A model generated the notes under the pieces. That model made no database searches. It worked only from the letters and a program-made list of their open reading frames with translations, and had not been told where the DNA came from. A stretch of 64,000 nucleotides of DNA from VRUE01 sp963788975 (lineage in GTDB: Bacteria > Actinomycetota > Thermoleophilia > Solirubrobacterales > 70-9). Both the position numbers and the translations under genes were made by a program. This document shows positions 1 through 6,753 of this stretch, piece after piece. Positions within the stretch are counted from its first letter, which is position 1. Every line of letters begins with the position of its first letter. The stretch covers positions 1-64,000 of the forward strand of contig CAWBIJ010000002.1 of assembly GCA_963788975.1 (NCBI GenBank), in the 5' to 3' direction.

Positions 1-53
1 AGCTTTTCCCAGTCCCATCGAGAACCAGCCCCATCAAAGATTGGAGCAAGGAG

Positions 54-950
54 ATGAGAAAGCAAAGCAGTACAGCGGGGGTGGTGTGCACGGCGATGCT
101 CGCCGCGGCGCTTGCCACGCTCGCCCTCGCGGGCAGCGCTTCCGCGAAACTGGTAGGCGAATTCACCAAATTCCAGTTCTGTCCCTTTACCAACGCCGAA
201 GTCAACCGCTGCATGCACTCGGTCAACAACGGCGGCACGGTAGTCCTCGGCAACAAGACGGTGACGATCGAAAAATCGGTCACCATCCAAGGCGGCTACA
301 GCAAAGCGGGCGAAGATGAATTCTCGAAATTCTTCGCCGCGACCAACGGCGTCACGCTCTCCAAAGCCGCCCAGAACGTCCCCGGCGGCCTGCTCGGCAT
401 CGTGCCGCCCGAAAAATCGCCAACGCTGGTCAAACTGCTTTCGAAATTCTTCTTCGAAAACAGCCTCACCGGCGTCACCTCGACGCTCGAACTGGCAAAA
501 CCGGCAACCGACATCAGGCTCTCAGAAAGCCATCTCGCCGAAGGCGAAGGCATCGCGCTGAAACTGCCGGTCAAGGTCCACCTGGAAAACCCGTTCCTGG
601 GCAAAAACTGCTTCGTCGGCTCGAGCAGCTCGCCGATCTCCTGGAACCTGACCTCGGGCGTGACCAGCCCGCCCGAACCGAATAAATCGATCTCGGGTAA
701 ACCGGGCGAAGTCTCCTTCCTCGAAGGCGGCCGGATCCTGGTCCTCAGCAACAGCGAACTCGTCGACAATTCCTGGTCGGCGCCGAGCGCGAGCGGCTGC
801 GGGGGGATCCTCTCTTTCCTCGTCAACCCGGTCATCAACTCGCAGGTCGGCCTGCCCTCGGCAGCGGGCAAAAACACGGCGATCCTGAAAAACACGGTCA
901 GCGTCGCCACCGCTGTCGCGCTGAAAAAAGTCGACTCTGAAAACCCATAG
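54..950 (+). CDS. Exported protein, three-member paralogous family, copy 1
   Basis: 298 residues. A Sec-type signal peptide covers residues 1-31 (RKQ, then an Ala/Leu core ending AGSASA), followed by a mature part starting KLVGEF. The family is not one I recognise and no function can be given. It shares with the proteins at 2468 and 5231 the opening KLVGEF..FQFCPF.N.EV.RC.H, the central SESH.AEG, the run GKPGEV.FLE.GRIL.LSN and the ending ALKKVD.ENP. Conserved cysteines (FCPF, RC, NC, GCGG) suggest disulfides outside the membrane. All 17 Glu codons are GAA and Lys is almost always AAA, unlike the GAG/AAG of the core genes. The start at 54 has GGAG seven bases upstream. The promoter lies at or beyond the window edge. 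Confidence 0.85.
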   Translation: MRKQSSTAGVVCTAMLAAALATLALAGSASAKLVGEFTKFQFCPFTNAEVNRCMHSVNNGGTVVLGNKTVTIEKSVTIQGGYSKAGEDEFSKFFAATNGVTLSKAAQNVPGGLLGIVPPEKSPTLVKLLSKFFFENSLTGVTSTLELAKPATDIRLSESHLAEGEGIALKLPVKVHLENPFLGKNCFVGSSSSPISWNLTSGVTSPPEPNKSISGKPGEVSFLEGGRILVLSNSELVDNSWSAPSASGCGGILSFLVNPVINSQVGLPSAAGKNTAILKNTVSVATAVALKKVDSENP

Positions 951-980
951 GCGAACCCCGATCAAGGAGATGATTGAGAG

Positions 981-1604
981 ATGAAGATGAAGGCAACAGC
1001 CATCTTCGGACGGGGTGCGCTCGCGGCGCTCGTGATCTGCGCCGTGTTCGCGGGCAGCGCTGGCGCTGCCCCCGTCTGGAAGTTCGAAGGAAAAGAACTA
1101 ACTGGATCAGAAACGATCCTGGGCGGTGCGGAAGACAGCTTCCTCACCGTGCCGGGCTTGACCACCGATTGTGAGAATTTCCTCTACAAGGTAAGTATCT
1201 CCAACAGTGCCGGAACCGGCATCGGGTCAGTCAACGAACTGCCCCTCTATGATTGCGGCACCAACTCAGAAGCATGCACGGTCGAATCGATCGCGGCAGA
1301 AACGCTGCCGTGGAAATCGAAACTGACCACGATCAGCACCACCCCCTACATCATCATCGAAGGTGTCAAGGTCGGCATCCTCTATGGCGGTGAAGAATGC
1401 GCGCTGAGCGAAGTCCTGGCCAAAGTCACGGGAACGGCCGGCGGCCAGATCAACAACACAACCGAAAGCGCCACCTTCAACGCGACGACCTTCAAAACGA
1501 CAGCGACCAAACTGTCGGCACTGGGGTCCTCGGTCGAATGGCAGGGCGTCTTCCCGACTGAAGCATTCGAATGGAACAGGGAAAAGGCGCTGACTGTCTC
1601 CTAG
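981..1604 (+). CDS. Small exported cysteine-containing protein
   Basis: 207 residues. The signal peptide is KMKATAIFGRGALAALVICAVFAGSAGA, giving a mature protein of about 180 residues starting APVWKFEG. Function unknown. It contains a C-x(about 25)-C-x(6)-C-T-V arrangement (DC...DCGTNSEACTV) and a later ECALSE..AKVTGT segment. Both recur in the proteins at 3518 and 9192, so I place the three in one loose family. AAGGAG lies about ten bases before ATG 981; the in-frame ATG at 987 is an alternative. It follows the first paralog by 30 bases and probably shares its transcript. Glu is mostly GAA. A strong hairpin at 1620-1652 follows the stop. Confidence 0.8.
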   Translation: MKMKATAIFGRGALAALVICAVFAGSAGAAPVWKFEGKELTGSETILGGAEDSFLTVPGLTTDCENFLYKVSISNSAGTGIGSVNELPLYDCGTNSEACTVESIAAETLPWKSKLTTISTTPYIIIEGVKVGILYGGEECALSEVLAKVTGTAGGQINNTTESATFNATTFKTTATKLSALGSSVEWQGVFPTEAFEWNREKALTVS

Positions 1605-1609
1605 CGCCC

Positions 1610-2404
1610 TTGAGGAAGGCCGCGAGCGCCAGGGGAATCCTGGCGCTCGCGGTTGCCCTCGCACTTGCCCTCGCCGGATGCGGGGGCGATGAGGGCTCCG
1701 ATTCAAGCGGCGAGGTCGCGCAGGCCGGCGCCGAGCGCGCTGCGGCAACCGCCCCCCAGTCCTCGCCGAGTAACTCCTCCGCCGGATCGAAATCCGATCG
1801 TAGTGGCGCTGTGACCCAGGGCCAGAGCGCCACTGCCGCGACAGAAGGCGGGGGAGGGGGCAAGCAGGCCACCGCGATCGCACCCCCCAAAGGCCCGCGC
1901 GAGCCGGGCATCACCCCTGAGCAAAGAGAGAAAGCAAAGCTCGCCAGCATCGCGCTCGAGAGTCCTGCCGTCCTGCCGGTCGCAAACGGCCCCGCAGAGC
2001 TCCCCGCCGCCTATACCTGTGAGGGCAAGGACAGCTGGCCGGCGCTGCGCTGGCAGGGCCTCCCTGAGGGAACCGAGGAGCTCGTCCTCTTTGCGATGGC
2101 GCTGGCGCCGGTCGGGGGCAAACTTTTCTTCGACTGGGCACTGGCAGGCATCGATCCCTCGCTCGAAGGCATCGAGGCAGCCCGCCTGCCCAAGGGCGCG
2201 GTAACCGGGCAAAACAGCTTCGGCAAGCGCGGCTACTCGGTCTGCCCGCCCCCAGGTCAAGCTGAAACCTACTTCTTCGCCCTCTACGCCATACCCGAGC
2301 GCCTAGGGGCCAGCCCTGGCTTTGACCCGCGCGCCCTGCGCCAGCAGGTCCAAGACCTCTCGCGAAACGTGGGCATCCTGGCGGTCGCCTACGCGAGGGG
2401 CTAA
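1610..2404 (+). CDS. YbhB/YbcL-type (PEBP) lipoprotein
   Basis: 264 residues from TTG 1610. The N-terminus is a lipoprotein signal (RKAASARG, hydrophobic core, lipobox LAGC), then a Ser/Ala/Gly-rich linker of about 90 residues. The C-terminal 150 residues match the phosphatidylethanolamine-binding protein family: LPAAYTCEG.D..PAL.W.GLPEGTEELVL, the FFDWAL region, GQNSFGKRGYSVCPPPG, and FFALYAIPERLG. The DPDAP ligand-pocket signature is degenerate (MALAPVGG). Bacterial members are usually cytoplasmic or periplasmic single-domain proteins, so a lipid-anchored version with a long linker is notable. ATG 1571 is in frame, but it would overlap the previous gene by 34 bases and give a long leader before the hydrophobic core; neither start has a clear Shine-Dalgarno sequence. 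The ligand is unknown. Confidence 0.78.
   Translation: MRKAASARGILALAVALALALAGCGGDEGSDSSGEVAQAGAERAAATAPQSSPSNSSAGSKSDRSGAVTQGQSATAATEGGGGGKQATAIAPPKGPREPGITPEQREKAKLASIALESPAVLPVANGPAELPAAYTCEGKDSWPALRWQGLPEGTEELVLFAMALAPVGGKLFFDWALAGIDPSLEGIEAARLPKGAVTGQNSFGKRGYSVCPPPGQAETYFFALYAIPERLGASPGFDPRALRQQVQDLSRNVGILAVAYARG
1620..1652 (+). terminator. 14-bp perfect hairpin after the 981 gene, inside the lipoprotein start
   Basis: CCGCGAGCGCCAGG (1620-1633) pairs perfectly with 1639-1652 around a five-base loop. It lies 16 bases past the stop of the 981 gene and resembles the terminator at 6131-6162. No T-tract follows. It sits inside the signal-peptide codons of the PEBP lipoprotein, so it may limit read-through or translation of that gene. 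Confidence 0.6.
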
Positions 2405-2467
2405 GCAAAGACTTACACCAGCAGCAAGCCAGTCACTTACAACCAAAACAAAGGAGCAATGCTGACA

Positions 2468-3334
2468 ATGCGAAAGCAACGAATCAAGGTGGGGGTGATG
2501 GGCACCGCGCTCCTAGCCGCGCTGCTCACCACGCTCGCTCTCGCTGGTAGTGCCTCGGCGAAACTGGTAGGCGAGTTCGAACGCTTCCAGTTCTGCCCCT
2601 TCCAGAACCTGGAAGTGAGGCGCTGCACCCACGCGGTCACCGAAGGCGGCGAAGTCGTACTCGGCTCGAAGAAATCGCCGATCGTCAACCCGGTCACCCT
2701 GCAGGGCGGCCTCGGTCCGGTCGACGAAGAAGAATTCCAGCCGTTCTTCGCCGCCACCAACGGCGAAACGCTGGAGAAAGTGCCGCAGCCGGTCCCCGGC
2801 GGCCTGCTCGGCCTGGTGCCGCCTGAAAACTCGCCACCGCTGATCGCCGCCCTGGTCAAACTGGCCGCCGAAAACGGCCTCACCGGCGTCAACGCGATCC
2901 TCGAACTGGCAAGGCCGGCGAATGAGATCAAAATCTCTGAAAGCCACATCGCCGAAGGGATCGGCCTGGGGCTGAAACTGCCGGTCAAGATCCGCCTTGA
3001 CAACCCGCTCCTCGGTTCCAACTGCTACATCGGCTCCGAAAAAGCGCCTGTCTGGTGGGAACTGACGAGCGAAGCCCCCACAGGCAAACCCGGCGAAGTC
3101 GAATTCCTCGAGGAAGGCCGGATCCTCAAACTGTCCAACAACGTCATCTTCGATGACGCTTGGGCCGCTCCGGCAGCAAAAGGCTGCGGAGGGATTCTCC
3201 TCTCTGCCCTGATCGACCCAGTGATCAACGCCGCATCGGGCCTGCCTGACCCCGAAAACACCGCGATCCTCGAAAACACGATCCACAACGCCACCACCCT
3301 GGCGCTGCGCAAAGTGGACGCGGAAAACCCGTAG
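2468..3334 (+). CDS. Exported protein, three-member paralogous family, copy 2
   Basis: 288 residues. The signal peptide (MRKQRIKVGVMG, then an Ala/Leu core ending AGSASA) is followed by KLVGEFERFQFCPF. It is the middle-diverged copy: it lacks the short SPP-rich insertion present near residue 205 of the other two (TSEAPTGKPGEV against TSGVTSPP..PN.SISGKPGEV). ATG 2468 is chosen because the protein then begins MRKQ like copy 1 and AAGGAG lies 11 bases upstream; ATG 2459 has the same AAGGAG only two bases away. Glu is nearly all GAA and Lys mostly AAA. A strong terminator at 3354-3385 follows, so the gene ends its own transcript. Function unknown. Confidence 0.82.
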   Translation: MRKQRIKVGVMGTALLAALLTTLALAGSASAKLVGEFERFQFCPFQNLEVRRCTHAVTEGGEVVLGSKKSPIVNPVTLQGGLGPVDEEEFQPFFAATNGETLEKVPQPVPGGLLGLVPPENSPPLIAALVKLAAENGLTGVNAILELARPANEIKISESHIAEGIGLGLKLPVKIRLDNPLLGSNCYIGSEKAPVWWELTSEAPTGKPGEVEFLEEGRILKLSNNVIFDDAWAAPAAKGCGGILLSALIDPVINAASGLPDPENTAILENTIHNATTLALRKVDAENP

Positions 3335-3353
3335 GCAGCATCTAGTCCCGTCA

Positions 3354-3385
3354 AGCCCCCGCAGGCCGTGAGGCCTGCGGGGGCT
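3354..3385 (+). terminator. Intrinsic terminator of the 2468 gene
   Basis: AGCCCCCGCAGGCC (3354-3367) pairs perfectly with 3372-3385 around loop GTGA, followed by TTGTTATTA. This is a textbook intrinsic terminator 20 bases after the stop codon. Confidence 0.9.
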
Positions 3386-3408
3386 TTGTTATTACAGCCC
3401 TTCTTCGG

Positions 3409-3464
3409 CAAGCTAGAAAACATCTGGGCTGAGTGCTTGACAGTCCAGTCATCGCATAGGTAAT
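3409..3464 (+). promoter_or_regulatory. Promoter with a conserved upstream element for the 3518 gene
   Basis: A perfect -35 TTGACA at 3437-3442 and a -10-like GGTAAT at 3459-3464 (16-base spacer) lie 54 bases before the start codon. The 34 bases 3409-3442 match 4989-5022 at 28 of 34 positions, including the A-rich AGCTAGAAAACAT just upstream of -35, which could be an UP-like element or a shared operator. Confidence 0.6.
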
Positions 3465-3517
3465 GCTCGAAACTCGCACCGGCGACTGGCGGCGCCGCCT
3501 ACCGAGGAGGAACACTC

Positions 3518-4231
3518 ATGAACCACCGAAAGCGAGGGCTCAGGGCTCTTGGGGTCTCGATGCTTGCCGCGCTGGGACTGATGGCGTTTGCCGCCAGCGG
3601 GGCGCAGGGGAGCGGGACTCTCTTAGTGTTAAACCCAGAAAAGACAGCGTTATTAACCGGATTCGGCACTTTCCCACTTACAGGAACAGCGCTGAACACC
3701 TTAACGAACAAGCTCTTGGTCTTAGGCCTAAACATGGAGATTTTCTGTCACACAGTGACCATTACAGGTTCTCTGTCTGAGACCGGCACGGGTACTCTTA
3801 CAATTTTATTAGAAAACTGCTTAACACAAGGTGTGAGTGGCGGAGCCTTAACTGGTGCTGTGTGCACAATCCCCCACATCACGCATAAATTTAAAGCCTT
3901 AGTCGTCTTACACTCAGGCAATACGGCGTTATCGCAATCCCAGCACGGTACCGGCACGGGCGAACCATACATATTATTCACGCCCGAAGATTTATTAACA
4001 TTCGCGACGGTGACAAACAACACTGAATGCGCGTTGCCCGAAACCGCAAAAGTCAAAGGCTGCTTTGTGGCAAAGGTTGATAACTTAAACTATGCACCTT
4101 TTCATGATACCAAAACCACAGGAATGTTAACCTTATTTGGTTGCAAAATTAATTATGGCGCGAACGAAGCACACCTGGATGCCGAAGTGAGAATTGAAAG
4201 TGCAAGTGAAGAGTGGTGGGCAATCCACTAA
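3518..4231 (+). CDS. Exported cysteine-containing protein with a TTA-rich body
   Basis: 237 residues. The signal peptide ends near residue 31 (AFAASGAQG). The mature part is Thr/Leu-rich with cysteines in the pattern FC-x(about 25)-C-x(about 15)-C-T-I, then TECALPETAKVKGC and FGCKINYG, as in the proteins at 981 and 9192. Function unknown. I counted 19 TTA leucine codons, all after the signal peptide; the signal peptide itself uses only CTC, CTT and CTG. The body also favours ACA, AAA and GAA and is visibly AT-richer than its surroundings. GAGGAGG sits seven bases before ATG 3518. It has its own promoter (3409-3464) and hairpin (4285-4314), so it is probably monocistronic. Confidence 0.82.
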   Translation: MNHRKRGLRALGVSMLAALGLMAFAASGAQGSGTLLVLNPEKTALLTGFGTFPLTGTALNTLTNKLLVLGLNMEIFCHTVTITGSLSETGTGTLTILLENCLTQGVSGGALTGAVCTIPHITHKFKALVVLHSGNTALSQSQHGTGTGEPYILFTPEDLLTFATVTNNTECALPETAKVKGCFVAKVDNLNYAPFHDTKTTGMLTLFGCKINYGANEAHLDAEVRIESASEEWWAIH

Positions 4232-4284
4232 AGCACCGCATTGCCATAAGCCCAAACAGAGGCAAGCGCCAAGAAGCGACCCCC

Positions 4285-4314
4285 GACCCGAGACCGTCAC
4301 GGCGGTTTCGGGTC
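4285..4314 (+). terminator. Hairpin terminator of the 3518 gene
   Basis: GACCCGAGACCG (4285-4296) pairs with CGGTTTCGGGTC (4303-4314) with one mismatch. It lies 53 bases after the stop. No T-tract follows. Confidence 0.55.
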
Positions 4315-4988
4315 ATGCGGGGCTAGGGACAAGCACACAGGGAAACGAGCAAAGGGGAAGCATCAAGGCGAAGAACAAAGGGAGAGAGCATGAGCGGGGC
4401 ACTAAAAGAGGAAGCCACAGGTCGCTGGACGGCCGGCGGCTTCCTCATCGCGCCGAGGAGCTTCTCCTGCCTCGCACTTCCCCCGTCATCCTGCAAACCT
4501 TCGTTCCCCAAGATTCGTTTGGATAAAACGACCCTGTACGCAGGCCTCGAGACTCCGCCGGACGCCAACCCGGCAGCCGATTGAAGGTTGTGTCCCGCCA
4601 TCACCTATTTCTTCCGCGCCATCGCCAAAAACCCAGACGCGCGCCAGTCGGGGTCGCGGGCCCCGCAAATCTTCACCACGCTCTTCCTCCCGCCCGGACC
4701 CCACCGGCGAAGGCCCGGGCCTCAGCCTCCCGACTGCCGGCCCGCGAGCAGGCGAGCCCGATCGACAAGAACGGCACCAGCCTCTTGGGATTAACGATCG
4801 CCAAAATTTAAAACCACACCGAATGTGTTCTGCCGGGAAGCGCAAATCTCAAATACCAATCAATTATGGAGCTAACCAAGGGACATTTTTAGCCGCGATT
4901 GGATCTTGCGACTTGGCGGTAGCCACATAGGTTTGAAATGGAGCGCGGAATAGAAGTCTTCGATCTTCGAGAGGCCCGCCGCCATTTC
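4315..4988. other. Non-coding stretch of about 670 bases
   Basis: No convincing gene on either strand. A 64-codon frame at 4390-4584 has GGGAGAG before its ATG but no recognisable composition, signal peptide or homology. Around 4790-4900 the sequence becomes AT-rich. It may be decayed coding sequence between two independently transcribed secretome genes. Confidence 0.5.
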
Positions 4989-5045
4989 CAAGCTAAAAAA
5001 CATTTGCGCCGAGCGCTTGACTGCTCGCTGAAGGGCGAGGATGCT
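4989..5045 (+). promoter_or_regulatory. Probable promoter of the 5231 gene, duplicate of the 3409 element
   Basis: TTGACT at 5017-5022 with a weak -10 (GATGCT, 5040-5045) at 17 bases. The upstream 34 bases repeat those at 3409-3442. The 5' leader to the start codon would be about 180 bases. Confidence 0.45.
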
Positions 5046-5230
5046 GACATCGTGCCGTGTAGCGCTTCGGCGTTGCAGGGAGGCCGTAGGTAGCAAGGGG
5101 AGGAAAGCCTTGCTCTAGGTGGCGAATCGCTGCGTTGCATGCTGGCGGGCTTGTCATAGGGCGACGCGACCCACTGCTTGGAAGCCTTCTAAGCACGATT
5201 CCAATTAACAAGAGCTAAGGAGCATTAATA

Positions 5231-6121
5231 ATGCGTAGAGGAATGAAGACAGTGGGGGCGGTGATGCTCGCTGCAGCGCTCGTGACACTCGCGTTCACGG
5301 GCAGCGCGTCCGCGAAACTTGTGGGTGAGTTCACTAGGTTCCAGTTTTGCCCCTTCAACAATGCGGAAGTCAACAGATGCCTCCATTCGCTTAACACCGG
5401 CGGCAGCGTTACGATGGGCAGCAAGAAAGTGCCTATCGTCAACTCGGTGACCCTGCAGGGTGGCTACAGCAAAGCGAACGAAGAAGAATTCTCCAAATTC
5501 TTCGCAGCCACCAACGGTGTGACGCTTTCGAAAGCGCCACAGCCCATACCCGGTGGGCTCGCGGGGCTGGTGAACTGTCCGGAAATCTCCAATTTCCTCT
5601 TGCGGCTCGCTTGTCAAGCGACCTTCGAAAATGGTGTGACGGGTGTCAACTCCATCCTCGAACTGGCTCGCCCGGCTAGTGAGATCCGAATCAGCGAAAG
5701 CCATCTTGCCGAAGGCGAAGGCGTGGCGCTGAAACTGCCAGTCAAGGTGCGGCTCGAAAACCCGTTCCTGGGCAGCAACTGCTACGTTGGCTCCGAAAGC
5801 GCGCCGATCTGGTGGAACCTGACATCCGGTGTCACCAGCCCACCGCCACCTAACACATCGATCAGCGGCAAACCAGGTGAAGTGGAATTCCTCGAAGGTG
5901 GCCGGATACTGAAGCTCAGCAACAGCGAAATCGTCGACAACGCCTGGGCGGCGCCGAAAACGAATGGTTGCGGCGGGATCTTCTCGTTCCTGCTCGACCC
6001 GATCGTGAGCGCCTCCTCCGGACTGCCGTCGGCGGCTGGGAAAAACACCACGATCCTTAAAACCACTAATCATGTCGCGACTGCAATTGCGCTGAAAAAA
6101 GTAGACGCGGAAAACCCCTAA
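5231..6121 (+). CDS. Exported protein, three-member paralogous family, copy 3
   Basis: 296 residues. The signal peptide (RRGMKTVGAVM, then a core ending TGSASA) precedes KLVGEFTRFQFCPF. It is closest to copy 1, sharing YSKA.E.EFSKFFAATNGVTLSKA, the SPPPPNTSISGKPGEV segment and the GLPSAAGKNT.ILK ending. A two-cysteine insertion (NCPEISNFLLRLACQ) around residues 115-130 is absent from the other copies. GAA/AAA codons dominate, but synonymous third positions differ from copy 1 (more GT-ending codons), so the copies diverged at silent sites while protein similarity was kept. AAGGAG lies eight bases before the ATG. Terminator at 6131-6162. Function unknown. Confidence 0.85.
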   Translation: MRRGMKTVGAVMLAAALVTLAFTGSASAKLVGEFTRFQFCPFNNAEVNRCLHSLNTGGSVTMGSKKVPIVNSVTLQGGYSKANEEEFSKFFAATNGVTLSKAPQPIPGGLAGLVNCPEISNFLLRLACQATFENGVTGVNSILELARPASEIRISESHLAEGEGVALKLPVKVRLENPFLGSNCYVGSESAPIWWNLTSGVTSPPPPNTSISGKPGEVEFLEGGRILKLSNSEIVDNAWAAPKTNGCGGIFSFLLDPIVSASSGLPSAAGKNTTILKTTNHVATAIALKKVDAENP

Positions 6122-6130
6122 GTCGGTTGA

Positions 6131-6162
6131 GTCGCGAGCGTCAGGTTTCTGACGCTCGCGAC
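6131..6162 (+). terminator. Bidirectional terminator between convergent genes
   Basis: GTCGCGAGCGTCAG (6131-6144) pairs perfectly with 6149-6162 around loop GTTT, followed by TTCTT. It separates the 5231 gene from the minus-strand gene ending at 6166. Confidence 0.85.
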
Positions 6163-6165
6163 TTC

Positions 6166-6525
6166 TTACCAGGTTACCTTCAGCCACCGCAGCAGCTCGG
6201 GAATGCGGCTGCGCAGGTCGGGCTCGGCGCTGGTGAGCTCGGCATGAGCTATCTGGAAAGCGGCGCCCAGCGCCAGCGTGGCGCGCTCGGGCGGGCAGTC
6301 CATGCAAAGCACCAGGCGATCGACCGTCTCGTCGTCCTGGCGGAGCATCCAAAGAGCCTCGAGGGCTCGCTCTGGATCCGCTTCGGCAGCGTCTATGGCG
6401 GCTTCCAAGGTATTGCGGATCCGCTGGTCATAAGCCCCGTCAGCCGCGGCCTCGAAGGCTCGCTCGACGAGCTGCTCGTCCAGACGGCCGTCGACTAGCA
6501 GCGCGACCCCTCTATTCTCTGTCAT
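6166..6525 (-). CDS. Small acidic alpha-helical protein, unknown
   Basis: 119 residues, no signal peptide or membrane segment. The sequence is helical and rich in Ala, Glu and Asp, with repeated ..DAAEADPERALEALW-type segments that could be TPR-like or HEAT-like, and one CMDCPPE pair of cysteines. I do not recognise the family. The start at 6525 is fixed by GGAGG seven bases upstream; the longer open frame upstream has no ribosome site and crosses hairpins. It is divergently oriented from the leucyl-tRNA synthetase-like gene, with 228 bases between them. Confidence 0.6.
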   Translation of the reverse strand: MTENRGVALLVDGRLDEQLVERAFEAAADGAYDQRIRNTLEAAIDAAEADPERALEALWMLRQDDETVDRLVLCMDCPPERATLALGAAFQIAHAELTSAEPDLRSRIPELLRWLKVTW

Positions 6526-6552
6526 GTTGGGACCTCCATTCAGGTCTCGGCT

Positions 6553-6651
6553 GGCCCCGGCGCGTGGCAGCGCTGCCGGGGCCGATTTGTCTCGGTCTTC
6601 TGAAGCTAGGAATGCCCCCGGACAAGACGGGGGCGAAAGCACCCCTTTTTT
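6553..6651 (+). promoter_or_regulatory. Leader with competing hairpins and a T6 terminator before the leuS-like gene
   Basis: Three hairpins on the plus strand: 6553-6561 with 6575-6583; GCCCCCG 6614-6620 with 6628-6634; and GGGG (within 6629-6633) with CCCC 6642-6645, followed directly by six T (6646-6651). The last two share the 6629-6634 strand, so they exclude each other, as in an attenuator. No T-box consensus and no Leu-rich leader peptide were seen. Confidence 0.45.
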
Positions 6652-6753
6652 GACCCTGGCTTCACTTCCGTCACACAATCGGCGCTGAAAAGGCACCAAA
6701 TGTAGACTCAGCCTGGGAACGATACGCGTCTGCCGCTATTTGGTCAAATTTTT

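Noticed and set aside
4390..4584. 64-codon frame in the 4.3-5.0 kb gap
   Set aside because: Has a purine-rich stretch before ATG but no signal peptide, motif or codon bias; kept as non-coding.
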